The notes beneath the pieces were generated by a model, which worked only from the letters and a program-made list of their open reading frames with translations, made no database searches and was not told the origin of the DNA. From an uncultured Verrucomicrobiota bacterium (GTDB lineage Bacteria > Verrucomicrobiota > Kiritimatiellia > RFP12 > UBA1067): DNA of 43,315 nucleotides. Position 1 is the stretch's first letter; each line of letters starts with the position of its first letter. The stretch covers positions 1 through 43,315 of the forward strand of contig CAMOCC010000017.1 in the NCBI GenBank assembly GCA_946610035.1, read 5' to 3'. Shown piece after piece: positions 26,548-34,797 of this stretch. The translations under genes and the position numbers were made by a program.

Positions 26548-27984
26548 TCACTCGCCAAAGACCGTGAACTCCACGAGCCCTGGAGTGATGCCGGGCGGAG
26601 CGGAAAGAACGACAAGTCTCACGGCGTCGGCCTTGGCCTCCGGCGCTTCGCGGTAGTCCACCATGAGATCTACGTCGTTCTTGGAGGCGTCGAGCCAAGT
26701 CCACCAGACGCCGTTCGAGCGATAGTCAACGCGGTAGCGGTAGGGGCCTGGAAGGACGCCGCGGTTCGTGTCCAGGCCGAGGTCGCGCCAAATGACGCGG
26801 AAGGAACGGATGGTACGTTCTCCCGGGAACTCGAATACGGTCTTCGACGGCAGTCCTTCAACCGCCGACCACGTCTTGAGACTGCCGTCCGTCGCCTCAG
26901 GCCTCGCGGACTTGAGCGGTATCGCCTTCCATCCCGTATCGCCCTTCCTGCCGCTGGACGGAAGCCACTGCGGCGTTTCGGTAGCCTTGCCGACGGCAAT
27001 ATCCCCGTCCGGCTCGAAGAAGAGCCTGTCCTGCGCGAGAAGCCGCTCGAAACCGTGGTACGCGCACACGACAACGCAGCTGTTGATCCACCAGTCTCCG
27101 TTTTTATCGCACCAGATCGAGCCGTGGCCTGTTCCTGTGACAAGACCCTTCTCCGTCATGAAGAACGGATTCTTCTTCTGCGGCACGAACGGCCCGAGCG
27201 GACCCGGTCCCTTCATCGCGCACCACGAATAGCGCGGATCCGACGTCCCGTATGTGGCAAAGGCAAGATAATATGTATCGTTGCGCTTGAACACCCACGC
27301 GCCCTCGATCAACCTGTCGAGCCACGGGTATTTTTCCGTGTCGAACTCGACAAGGCAGACTGCCGAGCCGGGCGTCTTTGCGTGAAGCGGATTCTCCGGA
27401 TCGAGCTCCACGCACCAGACGGCCTTCGGCTTTGCGAAGCATCCCCAGTAAAGATAGAGATGATCGCCATCGACAAAAAGCGCCGGATCCAGGGTGTGCG
27501 GCATCTGCGGATCGGACGAGAACGACTTCTTGTCGAACGCGCCAAGAGTCCGGAACGGACCCGTGGGCGAATCGGCCACGCTCAGCGGTCCGCCTGATGT
27601 GCAAAGGTAGTACTTGCCGCGGAACTTGGCGACGGCTGGCGCATAGTCTGCTTCGGCCTGGACGTTCACGTGATTCCACGTGCCGCCGAAGTCGTCGCTT
27701 GTCCACATAAGCCCTGCGCTTGAATAGAGATACCACGTGTCGCCCTCGGCGAGAACGACCGGGTCGGCAAGCTCGCGGAACTGGCGAACCTCCTTCAAGC
27801 CGCAGGCGGCATTTGTCCAGCAATCTTTCTGCCATGCGATTTCGGGAATCGCGTCGCCGTTCAAGCTGTCGCGGCAGAGTATGCCGACGGGCGTATCCGG
27901 AATCGGCATCGGATTGCAGAATGTCTCCGCCGCGAAATCGGCGAATGTTGCCAGTGTTGCCAGTGTTGCCAATACCAATTTCAT
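26548..27984 (-). CDS. GH43-like five-bladed propeller glycosidase
   Basis: A 478-residue secreted enzyme. The three acidic residues of the GH43/clan F active site are visible: base Asp74 in FRELADPVVL, the pKa-modulating Asp166 in PHTLDPALFVDGDHLYLYWG, and acid Glu227 in RLIEGAWVFKRNDTYYLAFA. The propeller covers about residues 25-330 and a C-terminal beta-sandwich (residues 350-478, FEFPGERTIRSFRVIWRDLG) may bind carbohydrate. Known activities of the family are beta-xylosidase, alpha-L-arabinofuranosidase and beta-galactosidase. The signal peptide is peculiar: MKLVLATLATLATFADFAAE, with LAT three times in a row, encoded by a 9-bp DNA repeat at 27946-27972. The ATG overlaps the stop of the GH29 fusion gene upstream. 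Confidence 0.78.
   Translation of the reverse strand: MKLVLATLATLATFADFAAETFCNPMPIPDTPVGILCRDSLNGDAIPEIAWQKDCWTNAACGLKEVRQFRELADPVVLAEGDTWYLYSSAGLMWTSDDFGGTWNHVNVQAEADYAPAVAKFRGKYYLCTSGGPLSVADSPTGPFRTLGAFDKKSFSSDPQMPHTLDPALFVDGDHLYLYWGCFAKPKAVWCVELDPENPLHAKTPGSAVCLVEFDTEKYPWLDRLIEGAWVFKRNDTYYLAFATYGTSDPRYSWCAMKGPGPLGPFVPQKKNPFFMTEKGLVTGTGHGSIWCDKNGDWWINSCVVVCAYHGFERLLAQDRLFFEPDGDIAVGKATETPQWLPSSGRKGDTGWKAIPLKSARPEATDGSLKTWSAVEGLPSKTVFEFPGERTIRSFRVIWRDLGLDTNRGVLPGPYRYRVDYRSNGVWWTWLDASKNDVDLMVDYREAPEAKADAVRLVVLSAPPGITPGLVEFTVFGE
27946..27972. repeat. 9-bp tandem repeat encoding a signal-peptide core
   Basis: Three units on the plus strand, TGTTGCCAG, TGTTGCCAG, TGTTGCCAA, followed by TACCAATTT. 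On the coding strand this is LAT-LAT-LAT, the hydrophobic core of the GH43 signal peptide. Confidence 0.8.
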
Positions 27985-30900
27985 AGCTTCATTTCTCTCT
28001 TCGGCGTTGAATATTCAGGCGACGGCTGAGGAAAGTCCTCACCCGAGACAAGACCGGTGCCGAGGCGTTCGGCGCCTACTGGTTTGAAGTCAACTCGCGG
28101 CAATGATGGCGGCGGACTGATGCCGACATCGCCTGTTGCCGCATCGATCAGCCAGTATTCGCGCGGGACGAAGAAGTTGTCTTCACACCTGCACGGATTG
28201 CTCGCGAGATCGGAGAAATGCGGTTCTTCCGGAAGGATGTTGTTGATGAATGCGAGGTTCGCGGGCATTGGGTCAGCGTAGAGTTCCTTGATGCGCGTCG
28301 AGTGCGGATGAAAGACAGGTGTCTTCCGATAGCCCAGACTCGCGTCGTCATCGCACGCGAGCGAGCCGAAGATGCGGTTGCCGACAAGCGCGATGTTGTT
28401 GGAGCCCTTGAAGTGGATGGCCTTCTCGGAGAGGAAATCGTTTCCTTCGAGGAGGTTCGGCCCGTGGACGACTTCGAGGTAGAGGTCGTGCTGGTCGTTG
28501 TTCCAGAAAACGTTTCCGGAAAGCCGCGTCCCCTGCGCCATCCAGTCGAGCCAGACGCCGAAACAGCCGTTGTCGTGGATGCGGTTGCGGCGGATCGTCA
28601 TGCCGACGGCCGCGTGGATCTTGATGCCGGCCATTTCGTAGCCGAAGAATTTCTTGTCGCGGAAGCAGTCGGAGATGTCGCAGTCCTCGATTGTCGACCA
28701 GACCGCGCCGAAACCGCCGCAGATGCCGGCCTGTCCGCAGTCGGAGATGCGGCAGCGACGGACGAGGTGACGTCCGACTTCCGCGAGGTCGCGCTCCGAG
28801 AGGCGCTTGCCCCAGAGAGAAAAGCTCTGCTTCGGATCGTTCCAGAAGGAGTCGAAATCGTTGGCGCACTTGCCGAGCGTAAGCCCCGCGCAGCACGAGC
28901 CGGAGATTTCGCAATCCTCGATAGTCCAGCCGCGGCTCCAGTTCGTGCCGACGACGCCGGGCTGCTCGCCGCGCGGATGCGCCCATGTCGGCGCGGCGTC
29001 GCGGAAAACAATGCCCTTTAGCGTGATGTAGTCGCGACGGAGCGCGAGCGGATAGAAGCAGCATGGCCGCACGGCGAGTTCTGGCACGGCGACGTTCGGG
29101 TCGTGCTCGAATGCGGCGACTATCAAGCCCGAGACACGGCCGGGGATCAGCGCGGCAGTTCCCTTTTCAAGATGCGGAACGCCGTGGTCCGGCGGCGCAA
29201 GGATCTCCTCGCCGACAAGGTTCAGCGGCTTGCCATCTTGGATAAGGCGTGTGCGGAAATGTTTGGCACCATTGTCAATGAACCAAGCACCCGCGATGAA
29301 GTCCGTAAAGGGATTGACGCCGCCGAAGGAATCATAGGAAACGTGCGCCTCCCATAGTCCGTCGGGACGCTTCGTCCAGCCGCGCACTTCGTCCGCACCT
29401 GTCACGACGACGCGCTCGCCCTTTGCGGCACGGTAGGTGATCGGCGCACCTTCGCGACCGGCATTTGCGGGCTTCACCCACTCGCGGTAAACGCCTGCGT
29501 GGATTGTCACTGTATCGCCCGATTCTGCGACCGCCGCAGCATGGCTGATTGTGCGCCACGGATGCGCGGCCGAGCCGTCCGATGCGTCGTTTCCGACGGG
29601 AGACACGAAAAACTCGCGCTTGGCGGAAACGCCCTTCGTCATCCACTTGGCGGTATCGGTTTCGCCATCGTCGCCCTTCGCGTCGAGTATCGCGTCGATG
29701 ACAGACTGGTCGGCGCGGTAGAGCGCGCAGGAAACCTTAGGCGTTCCGACGCCGCGAACAACCCGGACATTGCAGTTTTTCGCTAAGACAGGCTCCCTGA
29801 GAAGCCGTATGCGCTTGATGCCTATCGACTTGCCATGCAAAATCGTATTCCCGTCCGCGGCGAATTCCCATTCGTCCACCAGCTCGCCGTTGGACACGTC
29901 TTCACGCAGGACAACGACGTTGAAATTCTCGCCGCCCTTCGCTTCATGCGCGAAAAGCGCCCTGCGCAGTTCGCCGAAGTCCCTGAGCGCCTGGACGTCG
30001 TCCGCGTCGAGAACGCCGTCCTTGTTCGGCGCGACGCCGATGTCCATCGTGCCGCCGTTTCCGGCAGTGCCGACGTAGAGCTTCGCGAGATACGCGCCGC
30101 TCTTCGTCGTGCCGCGCTCTTTCTCGTGGTAGAACCAACCCTTGCGAAGCGGAAAATCCCCCTCGCACACGCGGAAGAATTCGCCCTCCGGCGAGCCTTC
30201 GTTGCGCGTCGGGACGTAGTCGGGATTGCCGAATTTACCGTCGCAGAAGCCGCCCGTGCGGACAACCGTTGCACGCGAGTCTTCGGAAATGAAACCACGT
30301 TCGTTGCCGCACCAGCGAAGGTCCGAATCGTCGTCTGCGCCGGAGAAGATCGTGACGTTGGGCTGGAGTTCCCTGACGAACTTGAACACCTCGCCGAAGC
30401 GGTAGTAGTCTGCGCCGATCCTGCGCTTTTCCCTTGCGCCGCCGTAGTATCCGTCGCCGCCGTTCGCACCGTCGAACCACATCTCGAATATGTCGCCATA
30501 CGCGCCGCCGAGAAGTTCCTTTAGCTGCGCGTGGTATATCTCTACGTACTTCTCCGTCGCGTAGTGCGCGCTGTTGCGGTCCCACGGCGAGCAATAGACG
30601 CCGAACTTGAGCCCCGCCCTTCTGCACGCCTGCTCCATCTCCTTGACATAGTCTCTTCCTGTTCCCCATTCCCCATTCCCCGTTCCCCGCCAAAACGGAG
30701 TTTTGGTTATATTGTGCTCCGTGGTCTTCGTCGGCCAAAGGCAGAATCCGTCGTGGTGCTTGGCTACGACGATAAGTCCGCACATCCCCGCGTCCCGGCA
30801 CGCGCCCACTATCTGGTCGGCGTCGAACTTCGCAGGATTCAGCATCGCCGGGTCTTCGTCGCCATAGCCCCACTCGCGGTCGGTGTAGGTGTTGAGGCCC

Positions 30901-31028
30901 CAGTGGACGATGCCGTACACATCCTCTTCCGCGGCAATCCGCGCCGCCATCGCCGGCCGCGGCACAGGTCTGGCTGCGGCCAAGAGCGCAAACATCGCCG
31001 CGAGTATTGATCCGCACAAATTTCTCAT
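27981..31028 (-). CDS. GH29 alpha-L-fucosidase fused to a right-handed beta-helix domain
   Basis: A 1015-residue secreted protein with a signal peptide at 1-20. Residues 36-400 are a GH29 barrel: VYGIVHWGLNTYTDREWG, VAKHHDGFCLWPT, LKFGVYCSPWDRN, and the nucleophile Asp186 in IFEMWFDGANG. A loop GTGNGEWGTG (115-124), encoded by a 7-bp repeat, sits between TPFWR and RDYVKE. From residue 473 a second enzyme-like module begins with FFVSPVGNDASDGSAAHPW and continues as a parallel beta-helix (GDTVTIHAGVYREWV, TIEDCEISGSCCAGLTLG, MTIRRNRIHDNGCFGVWLDW). It resembles the helix protein at 14395-16578 in plan. Two activities on one fucosylated polymer are likely. Start 31028 follows AGGAGAATAAA; it overlaps the upstream stop (ATGA). 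Confidence 0.85.
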   Translation of the reverse strand: MRNLCGSILAAMFALLAAARPVPRPAMAARIAAEEDVYGIVHWGLNTYTDREWGYGDEDPAMLNPAKFDADQIVGACRDAGMCGLIVVAKHHDGFCLWPTKTTEHNITKTPFWRGTGNGEWGTGRDYVKEMEQACRRAGLKFGVYCSPWDRNSAHYATEKYVEIYHAQLKELLGGAYGDIFEMWFDGANGGDGYYGGAREKRRIGADYYRFGEVFKFVRELQPNVTIFSGADDDSDLRWCGNERGFISEDSRATVVRTGGFCDGKFGNPDYVPTRNEGSPEGEFFRVCEGDFPLRKGWFYHEKERGTTKSGAYLAKLYVGTAGNGGTMDIGVAPNKDGVLDADDVQALRDFGELRRALFAHEAKGGENFNVVVLREDVSNGELVDEWEFAADGNTILHGKSIGIKRIRLLREPVLAKNCNVRVVRGVGTPKVSCALYRADQSVIDAILDAKGDDGETDTAKWMTKGVSAKREFFVSPVGNDASDGSAAHPWRTISHAAAVAESGDTVTIHAGVYREWVKPANAGREGAPITYRAAKGERVVVTGADEVRGWTKRPDGLWEAHVSYDSFGGVNPFTDFIAGAWFIDNGAKHFRTRLIQDGKPLNLVGEEILAPPDHGVPHLEKGTAALIPGRVSGLIVAAFEHDPNVAVPELAVRPCCFYPLALRRDYITLKGIVFRDAAPTWAHPRGEQPGVVGTNWSRGWTIEDCEISGSCCAGLTLGKCANDFDSFWNDPKQSFSLWGKRLSERDLAEVGRHLVRRCRISDCGQAGICGGFGAVWSTIEDCDISDCFRDKKFFGYEMAGIKIHAAVGMTIRRNRIHDNGCFGVWLDWMAQGTRLSGNVFWNNDQHDLYLEVVHGPNLLEGNDFLSEKAIHFKGSNNIALVGNRIFGSLACDDDASLGYRKTPVFHPHSTRIKELYADPMPANLAFINNILPEEPHFSDLASNPCRCEDNFFVPREYWLIDAATGDVGISPPPSLPRVDFKPVGAERLGTGLVSGEDFPQPSPEYSTPKREMKL
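30661..30690. repeat. 7-bp tandem repeat inside the GH29-beta-helix gene
   Basis: Four heptads, GTTCCCC, ATTCCCC, ATTCCCC, GTTCCCC, on the plus strand. The coding strand supplies GTGNGEWGTG in a loop of the GH29 barrel, at the position homologous to the repeat at 39613-39640. Confidence 0.85.
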
Positions 31029-32404
31029 TTTATTCTCCTCTCGTTGATATTTGCCAGCTTGAAGACGAGCGCGTGCTCGCAGGGTGCAGCGCCCTGGCGA
31101 AAGAGCGGCATTTCGATTTCTATGCCGTCGCCGTTCCGCGTCCAGGCAATCTTGCGGTCGCTTCCAAGGAGCGTGACAGTATCGACCTCTCTGACGCCAG
31201 GCACGGACACCTTTTCGGCGGAACCGAACACGATGGCGTAGAGAGCATCGTCCTTTCTGGTGAAATAGACCCTGGTTTTCTTCATGTCCTTGGGACGCTT
31301 TTCCCAAGCGACCGTTCCGTATATCGCCTCTCCGTTGACATCAAGCCACTTGCCGATTGCGAGAAGGCGCTCTTCCATGATGACGGGGATGAGCCCTTCA
31401 GCCGTGGGCCCGACGTTCAGCAAAAGGTTCCCGCCACGCGAAACCTTGTCGCACAGCGTCTCTATGCAGGCTTCGTCCGAAAGATACTGCTGCGTAGTCT
31501 CGTAGCGGTTGTAGCCGAACGAAAGCCCGATGCCGCGGCACTCCTCCCACGGATGCGAGTCGCTCGCCTCTCCGTCGTGCGCAATGTCCTCGTACTCGGT
31601 CGTGTAGTGGTCTCCGCACTTGCCGCGAAATCCGGCGCCCCAGCGGTCGTTGGCGACGACCGTGTCCTTGACCGGCGACTCGTTGTAGAGCCACGAAAGG
31701 AATTCCGGACCTCGCCAGACCTCCCACGGATAGTCCCACTCGCCGTCCGTCCAGACTATTTCCGGCCTGTAGCGCGTGACAAGTTCCTTGAGCTGAGGAA
31801 GGTTGACATGCTCGACGAATTTGCCGATGTCGTTCTTGTTGCAGAGCGGATGCCGCCATTCGAGAAGAGAATAGTAGAAGCCCATGTGGAGCCCCGCCGC
31901 GCGCACGGCCTCCGTCAAGTCGCCGCAGAGGTCCCGCTTCGGACCGGTCATCCCCGCGTTGAAGTACGGCGAATACGTGGACGGCCAGAGGGCGAATCCG
32001 TCATGGTGCTTCGACGTGAGCACCACGTACTTAGCGCCAGAGCGGCGGAAGAGAGCGGCCCATGCGGCGGGGTCGAAGTCCACCGCCGTGAAGTCCGCCA
32101 CGAAATCTCCGTAAGACTTGCCGGGATGGTGCTTTGCATGGTACGCGGGGAACGCGGAGTCCTCTTTTTCCCAACGCTTTGGGTTGGCGTAGTGTTCGGC
32201 GTAGCACTCATAGACGCTGTTCGTGTCGTGCGGCGCGAACGCCGGAACGGAATACACGCCCCAGTGGACGAATATGCCGAACTTGGCGTCCTTCCACCAC
32301 TGCGGGCACGGCCGCGTATTGAGCGAATTCCAATTCGCCTCGTACTTGGCGTCCGCGAAGACGAGCAACGGCATAATTGTCAAAGCCAATAGAAGCAGCT
32401 TCAT
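31025..32404 (-). CDS. GH29 alpha-L-fucosidase
   Basis: A 459-residue secreted alpha-L-fucosidase (signal peptide MKLLLLALTIMPLLVFADA). Family blocks are WWKDAKFGIFVHWGVYSVPA, YVVLTSKHHDGFALWPS, GLHMGFYYSLLEWRHP, the nucleophile Asp220 in EIVWTDGEWDYPW, and GGNLLLNVGPTAEGLIP near the end of the barrel. A C-terminal beta-sandwich follows. Length and domain layout are those of an ordinary GH29 enzyme, and it lacks the repeat-encoded loop of the other two GH29 proteins. It releases terminal alpha-L-fucose outside the cytoplasm. It is the first gene of the 15-gene operon; its ribosome binding site is AAAGGAAC. The upstream 291 bp separate it from a divergent ATPase gene and contain a REP-like element and three direct repeats. 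Confidence 0.92.
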   Translation of the reverse strand: MKLLLLALTIMPLLVFADAKYEANWNSLNTRPCPQWWKDAKFGIFVHWGVYSVPAFAPHDTNSVYECYAEHYANPKRWEKEDSAFPAYHAKHHPGKSYGDFVADFTAVDFDPAAWAALFRRSGAKYVVLTSKHHDGFALWPSTYSPYFNAGMTGPKRDLCGDLTEAVRAAGLHMGFYYSLLEWRHPLCNKNDIGKFVEHVNLPQLKELVTRYRPEIVWTDGEWDYPWEVWRGPEFLSWLYNESPVKDTVVANDRWGAGFRGKCGDHYTTEYEDIAHDGEASDSHPWEECRGIGLSFGYNRYETTQQYLSDEACIETLCDKVSRGGNLLLNVGPTAEGLIPVIMEERLLAIGKWLDVNGEAIYGTVAWEKRPKDMKKTRVYFTRKDDALYAIVFGSAEKVSVPGVREVDTVTLLGSDRKIAWTRNGDGIEIEMPLFRQGAAPCEHALVFKLANINERRIK

Positions 32405-32439
32405 TGCATTGTTCCTTTATTGTCGTTTTTTTGTCTCAC

Positions 32440-32539
32440 GAGGCAATTTCAAAATCTCCGCGCATTTGGTAGGGTCACGCGTCCCGCGTGACCGCGGACG
32501 CGCGGGACGCGCGTCCCTACTGGGTTTTGAAATTGCCTC
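32440..32539. repeat. 100-bp REPIN-like element
   Basis: Outer 15-bp perfect inverted repeats GAGGCAATTTCAAAA (32440-32454) and its complement (32525-32539) enclose GTAGGG/CCCTAC (32469 and 32515). Inside these lie two GC-rich hairpins, GTCACGCGTCCCGCGTGAC (32474-32492) and GGACGCGC against GCGCGTCC (32496-32516). It sits just upstream of the first operon gene. Confidence 0.85.
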
Positions 32540-32558
32540 AGATAGATAATTCGTTGCC

Positions 32559-32643
32559 GATTCGCTACGAAAAGTGTGATATGACATACCAGATTCGCCA
32601 CGAAAAGTGTCACCCACCTTGACGTATTCGCTACGAAAAGTGT
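32559..32643. repeat. Three 19-bp direct repeats at exact 33-bp period upstream of the ATPase gene
   Basis: GATTCGCTACGAAAAGTGT at 32559-32577, with one change at 32592-32610 and one or two at 32625-32643. Spacers are 14 bp and unrelated. The last copy ends 52 bp before the ATPase start codon. The array looks like repeated protein-binding sites; three copies with short spacers and no cas genes argue against CRISPR. Confidence 0.8.
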
Positions 32644-32695
32644 TGACGAGTCGTAGGTTTTTATGATAAACTACGCGGCAAAAATTGGAGAAACA

Positions 32696-34030
32696 ATGTA
32701 TATAACGAGAAAAATCGACTCTTTTCTTGAAAAATGGAAGCAACAAAAGAGCAGAAAGCCGCTCATAATCAAGGGTGCGCGGCAGATCGGCAAGACTGAA
32801 TCGATCCGGCACTTCGCCGCGAAACACTATTCCAGCATCGTTGAAATCAACTTTGTGGATACGCCGGCTTTCAAGACAATCACCGCAGACGGATACAACC
32901 CAGATGCCGTCATTGCCGCCATTTCCCGCATCGACAACTCGTTCCGTTTCATCCCAGGCGAAACGCTTGTCTTCTTCGACGAAGTCCAGGCTCATCCCGA
33001 CATCACGACGTCCCTCAAGTTCTTCTGCATCGACGGACGGTTTGACGTGATATGCTCCGGATCTCTCCTTGGACTCCACTACCGGCAGATATCCAGCAAC
33101 AGCGTCGGTTACCGGGAAGAATACGAAATGCACTCTCTCGACTTCTGCGAATTTCTCGCCGCCAAAGGCTATTCTGCGGCGATTGCGGACGAGATGCTTG
33201 CGCACCTTGCCGACACATCGCCGTTCAGCACGGCGGAGATGGCGGTATTTCCGAAACTTTTCCTCGACTTCTGCATAACCGGCGGAATGCCCGAGGTGGT
33301 GCGAAGCCACATCGAAAGCGGGACGTTCGAGGGAATTCTCGATCTTCAGCAACAGCTCGTGTCCGCCTACCGCGACGATGTCCGCAAATACGCCAAAGGC
33401 ATTGAGCAGACGCGCATCATAAACGTGCTCGAGCACATTCCGGCGCAGCTCGCCAGGAAAAACAAGAAATTCATGTACTCGAAGATAGAGCGCGGCGCAA
33501 GATCCAAGGACTACTGGGGATGCGTCGAATGGCTTCGCGACGCGGGAATCGTCAACATCTGCCATTGCCTGAACTTCCCGGAGGTTCCGCTCAAAGGCAA
33601 CTACGATGCATCGCGCTACAAGCTCTACCTTGCCGATTCCGGGCTGCTCGTCGCCCAGCTCGACGAGGGAGCGCAGGAAGATTTGAGATCCAGAAGAAAC
33701 TTCCACACCTACAACGGCGGTCTTTTCGAGAACATCGTTGCGGAGGCGATAAGGAAATCCGGCGGAGACCTCTACTACTACCGGCGTGAAGACTCCAAAC
33801 TCGAGGAGGATTTCTTTCTGCGCTCCAGATCCGGCATCGTCCCGATAGAGGTCAAGGCAACCGGCGGACGTTCCAAATCCCTCAGGACGCTGGTGGATTC
33901 CGCCCATTACCCCGATATTTCCTTCGGCGTGAAAGTCGCCAACGCAAATGTCGGGCTTGAAAACGGCATCTACACCGTGCCGCATTTCTGCGCCTTTTTG
34001 CTCAAAGACTGGCTCGCGCGACACAACTGA
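32696..34030 (+). CDS. AAA ATPase with C-terminal DUF4143 domain
   Basis: A 444-residue cytoplasmic P-loop ATPase of the AAA_14/DUF4143 type. Walker A is GARQIGKT (27-34) and Walker B LVFFDEVQAHPD; an arginine-bearing SGSLLG sensor region and FLDFCITGGMPEVV follow. The C-terminal DUF4143 part contains the PD-(D/E)XK-like stretch EEDFFLRSRSGIVPIEVKA. Proteins of this type are widespread accessory genes whose cellular role is not established; links to defence or to mobile DNA have been suggested only by analogy. Start 32696 was chosen because GGAG lies 5 nt upstream; an ATG 11 codons earlier has no such site. The gene is on the opposite strand to all enzyme genes around it, and three 33-bp-spaced repeats precede it, so it is likely an independent insertion. 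Confidence 0.9.
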   Translation: MYITRKIDSFLEKWKQQKSRKPLIIKGARQIGKTESIRHFAAKHYSSIVEINFVDTPAFKTITADGYNPDAVIAAISRIDNSFRFIPGETLVFFDEVQAHPDITTSLKFFCIDGRFDVICSGSLLGLHYRQISSNSVGYREEYEMHSLDFCEFLAAKGYSAAIADEMLAHLADTSPFSTAEMAVFPKLFLDFCITGGMPEVVRSHIESGTFEGILDLQQQLVSAYRDDVRKYAKGIEQTRIINVLEHIPAQLARKNKKFMYSKIERGARSKDYWGCVEWLRDAGIVNICHCLNFPEVPLKGNYDASRYKLYLADSGLLVAQLDEGAQEDLRSRRNFHTYNGGLFENIVAEAIRKSGGDLYYYRREDSKLEEDFFLRSRSGIVPIEVKATGGRSKSLRTLVDSAHYPDISFGVKVANANVGLENGIYTVPHFCAFLLKDWLARHN

Positions 34031-34062
34031 CGCGAACGGAGCGGCGCGCATCGAGGTGGAAG

Positions 34063-34752
34063 CTACTTCGCCCATGCCGCCGAAACCATTTCCGCCACCT
34101 GCGACGCGAGGAGCTCGTAGCCGGCGTCGGTATAGTGGTGCGTATCGACCCAATATGACTTGCGTTCAAGGGGATTGACGAGAGAATAAAGGTCATTCTC
34201 GGCAACATCCCCTACGGACTCAGCGGCGCGGCGGGCAGCTGCGTTGAGGGCGGCTACCTTGTCCGCTCGCGCGTCCTTCGTATTGATCGGCGTCGAAGAC
34301 GCCCAGACGATCTTGGCCTTAGGCTGTTTCTTCTTGATGAGCCGAAGCGCGGCGCGGTAGGACTTCTCGTAGTCTGCAACGGGCGTTTCGCACGAGTGGA
34401 GTCCGTTGTTGAAATGGATGACGTCGTACTTCGCCTCATCGAGGTAGAACGCGAGAAGCCGCAGATAGCCTGGACTCGTCACGCAGTAGGACGACGCCCA
34501 GTAGGTCACGTTCGCCTTCCCGTCAAGCTTGGCCGCGACCTTGCCTTGGTAGCCTTGGCAGATTGAGTCGCCGACCAGAAGGACGCGAGGAAGATTCTTC
34601 TTCGCGTCCGTGAGGTGGTAGGCGTAGCTGATGGACCACTCCGTATTCTCGTGCCCACGCACATTTTCGGCGACGGGATAGTTGTCGGCTATCGCGTCCG
34701 CGAACGCAATTGTCGGAACTATCGCCAAAGCTGCAAGATAAGCTTTCTTCAT
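34063..34752 (-). CDS. Secreted SGNH/GDSL-type hydrolase, probable carbohydrate esterase
   Basis: A 229-residue secreted esterase with signal peptide MKKAYLAALAIVPTIAFADA. The SGNH residues are all visible: Ser63 in LLVGDSICQGYQ, Gly in the SPGYLRLL region, Asn116 in VIHFNNGLHS, and Asp203 with His206 in WVDTHHYTDAGY. Enzymes of this kind remove acetyl or other acyl groups from glycans. Start 34752 follows GAAGGAATCCTA. It converges with the ATPase gene (32 bp apart) and lies downstream of the LamG gene across a 165-bp gap holding an inverted repeat, so it could be the second gene of a small LamG-esterase unit. Confidence 0.85.
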   Translation of the reverse strand: MKKAYLAALAIVPTIAFADAIADNYPVAENVRGHENTEWSISYAYHLTDAKKNLPRVLLVGDSICQGYQGKVAAKLDGKANVTYWASSYCVTSPGYLRLLAFYLDEAKYDVIHFNNGLHSCETPVADYEKSYRAALRLIKKKQPKAKIVWASSTPINTKDARADKVAALNAAARRAAESVGDVAENDLYSLVNPLERKSYWVDTHHYTDAGYELLASQVAEMVSAAWAK

Positions 34753-34797
34753 TAGGATTCCTTCAGACAGGTTTTAACGGTTGCCAATTTCTTTTTT

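Larger units (their letters stand above)
3569..32404 (-). other. Putative 15-gene operon: glycan hydrolysis plus glycerol-phosphate catabolism
   Basis: Fifteen consecutive minus-strand genes. Six neighbouring pairs overlap by ATGA (6048, 8564, 14395, 20105, 27981, 31025), one pair overlaps by 13 bp (24583-24595), and the gaps are 10, 13, 14, 30, 37 and 40 bp. The only break is 142 bp (13231-13372), filled by a hairpin repeat between the GH16 and GH78 genes. No terminator with a T-run is visible inside. Such spacing normally means co-transcription with translational coupling. Direct evidence for a single transcript would need RNA data. Confidence 0.7.

Noticed and set aside
25993-27597. 534-codon open frame on the plus strand opposite the GH43 and GH127 genes
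   Set aside because: Its product is Arg/Leu/Val-rich with no family motif, and the opposite strand has two clear enzymes. GC-rich third positions make long antisense frames.
32559-32643. Possible CRISPR array
   Set aside because: Only three 19-bp repeats, spacers of 14 bp, no leader and no cas gene. A binding-site array is a better reading.
32417-34153. 578-codon minus-strand frame across the AAA ATPase gene
   Set aside because: The plus strand carries Walker A, Walker B and the DUF4143 core. The minus frame reads through the REP element and the 33-bp repeats.
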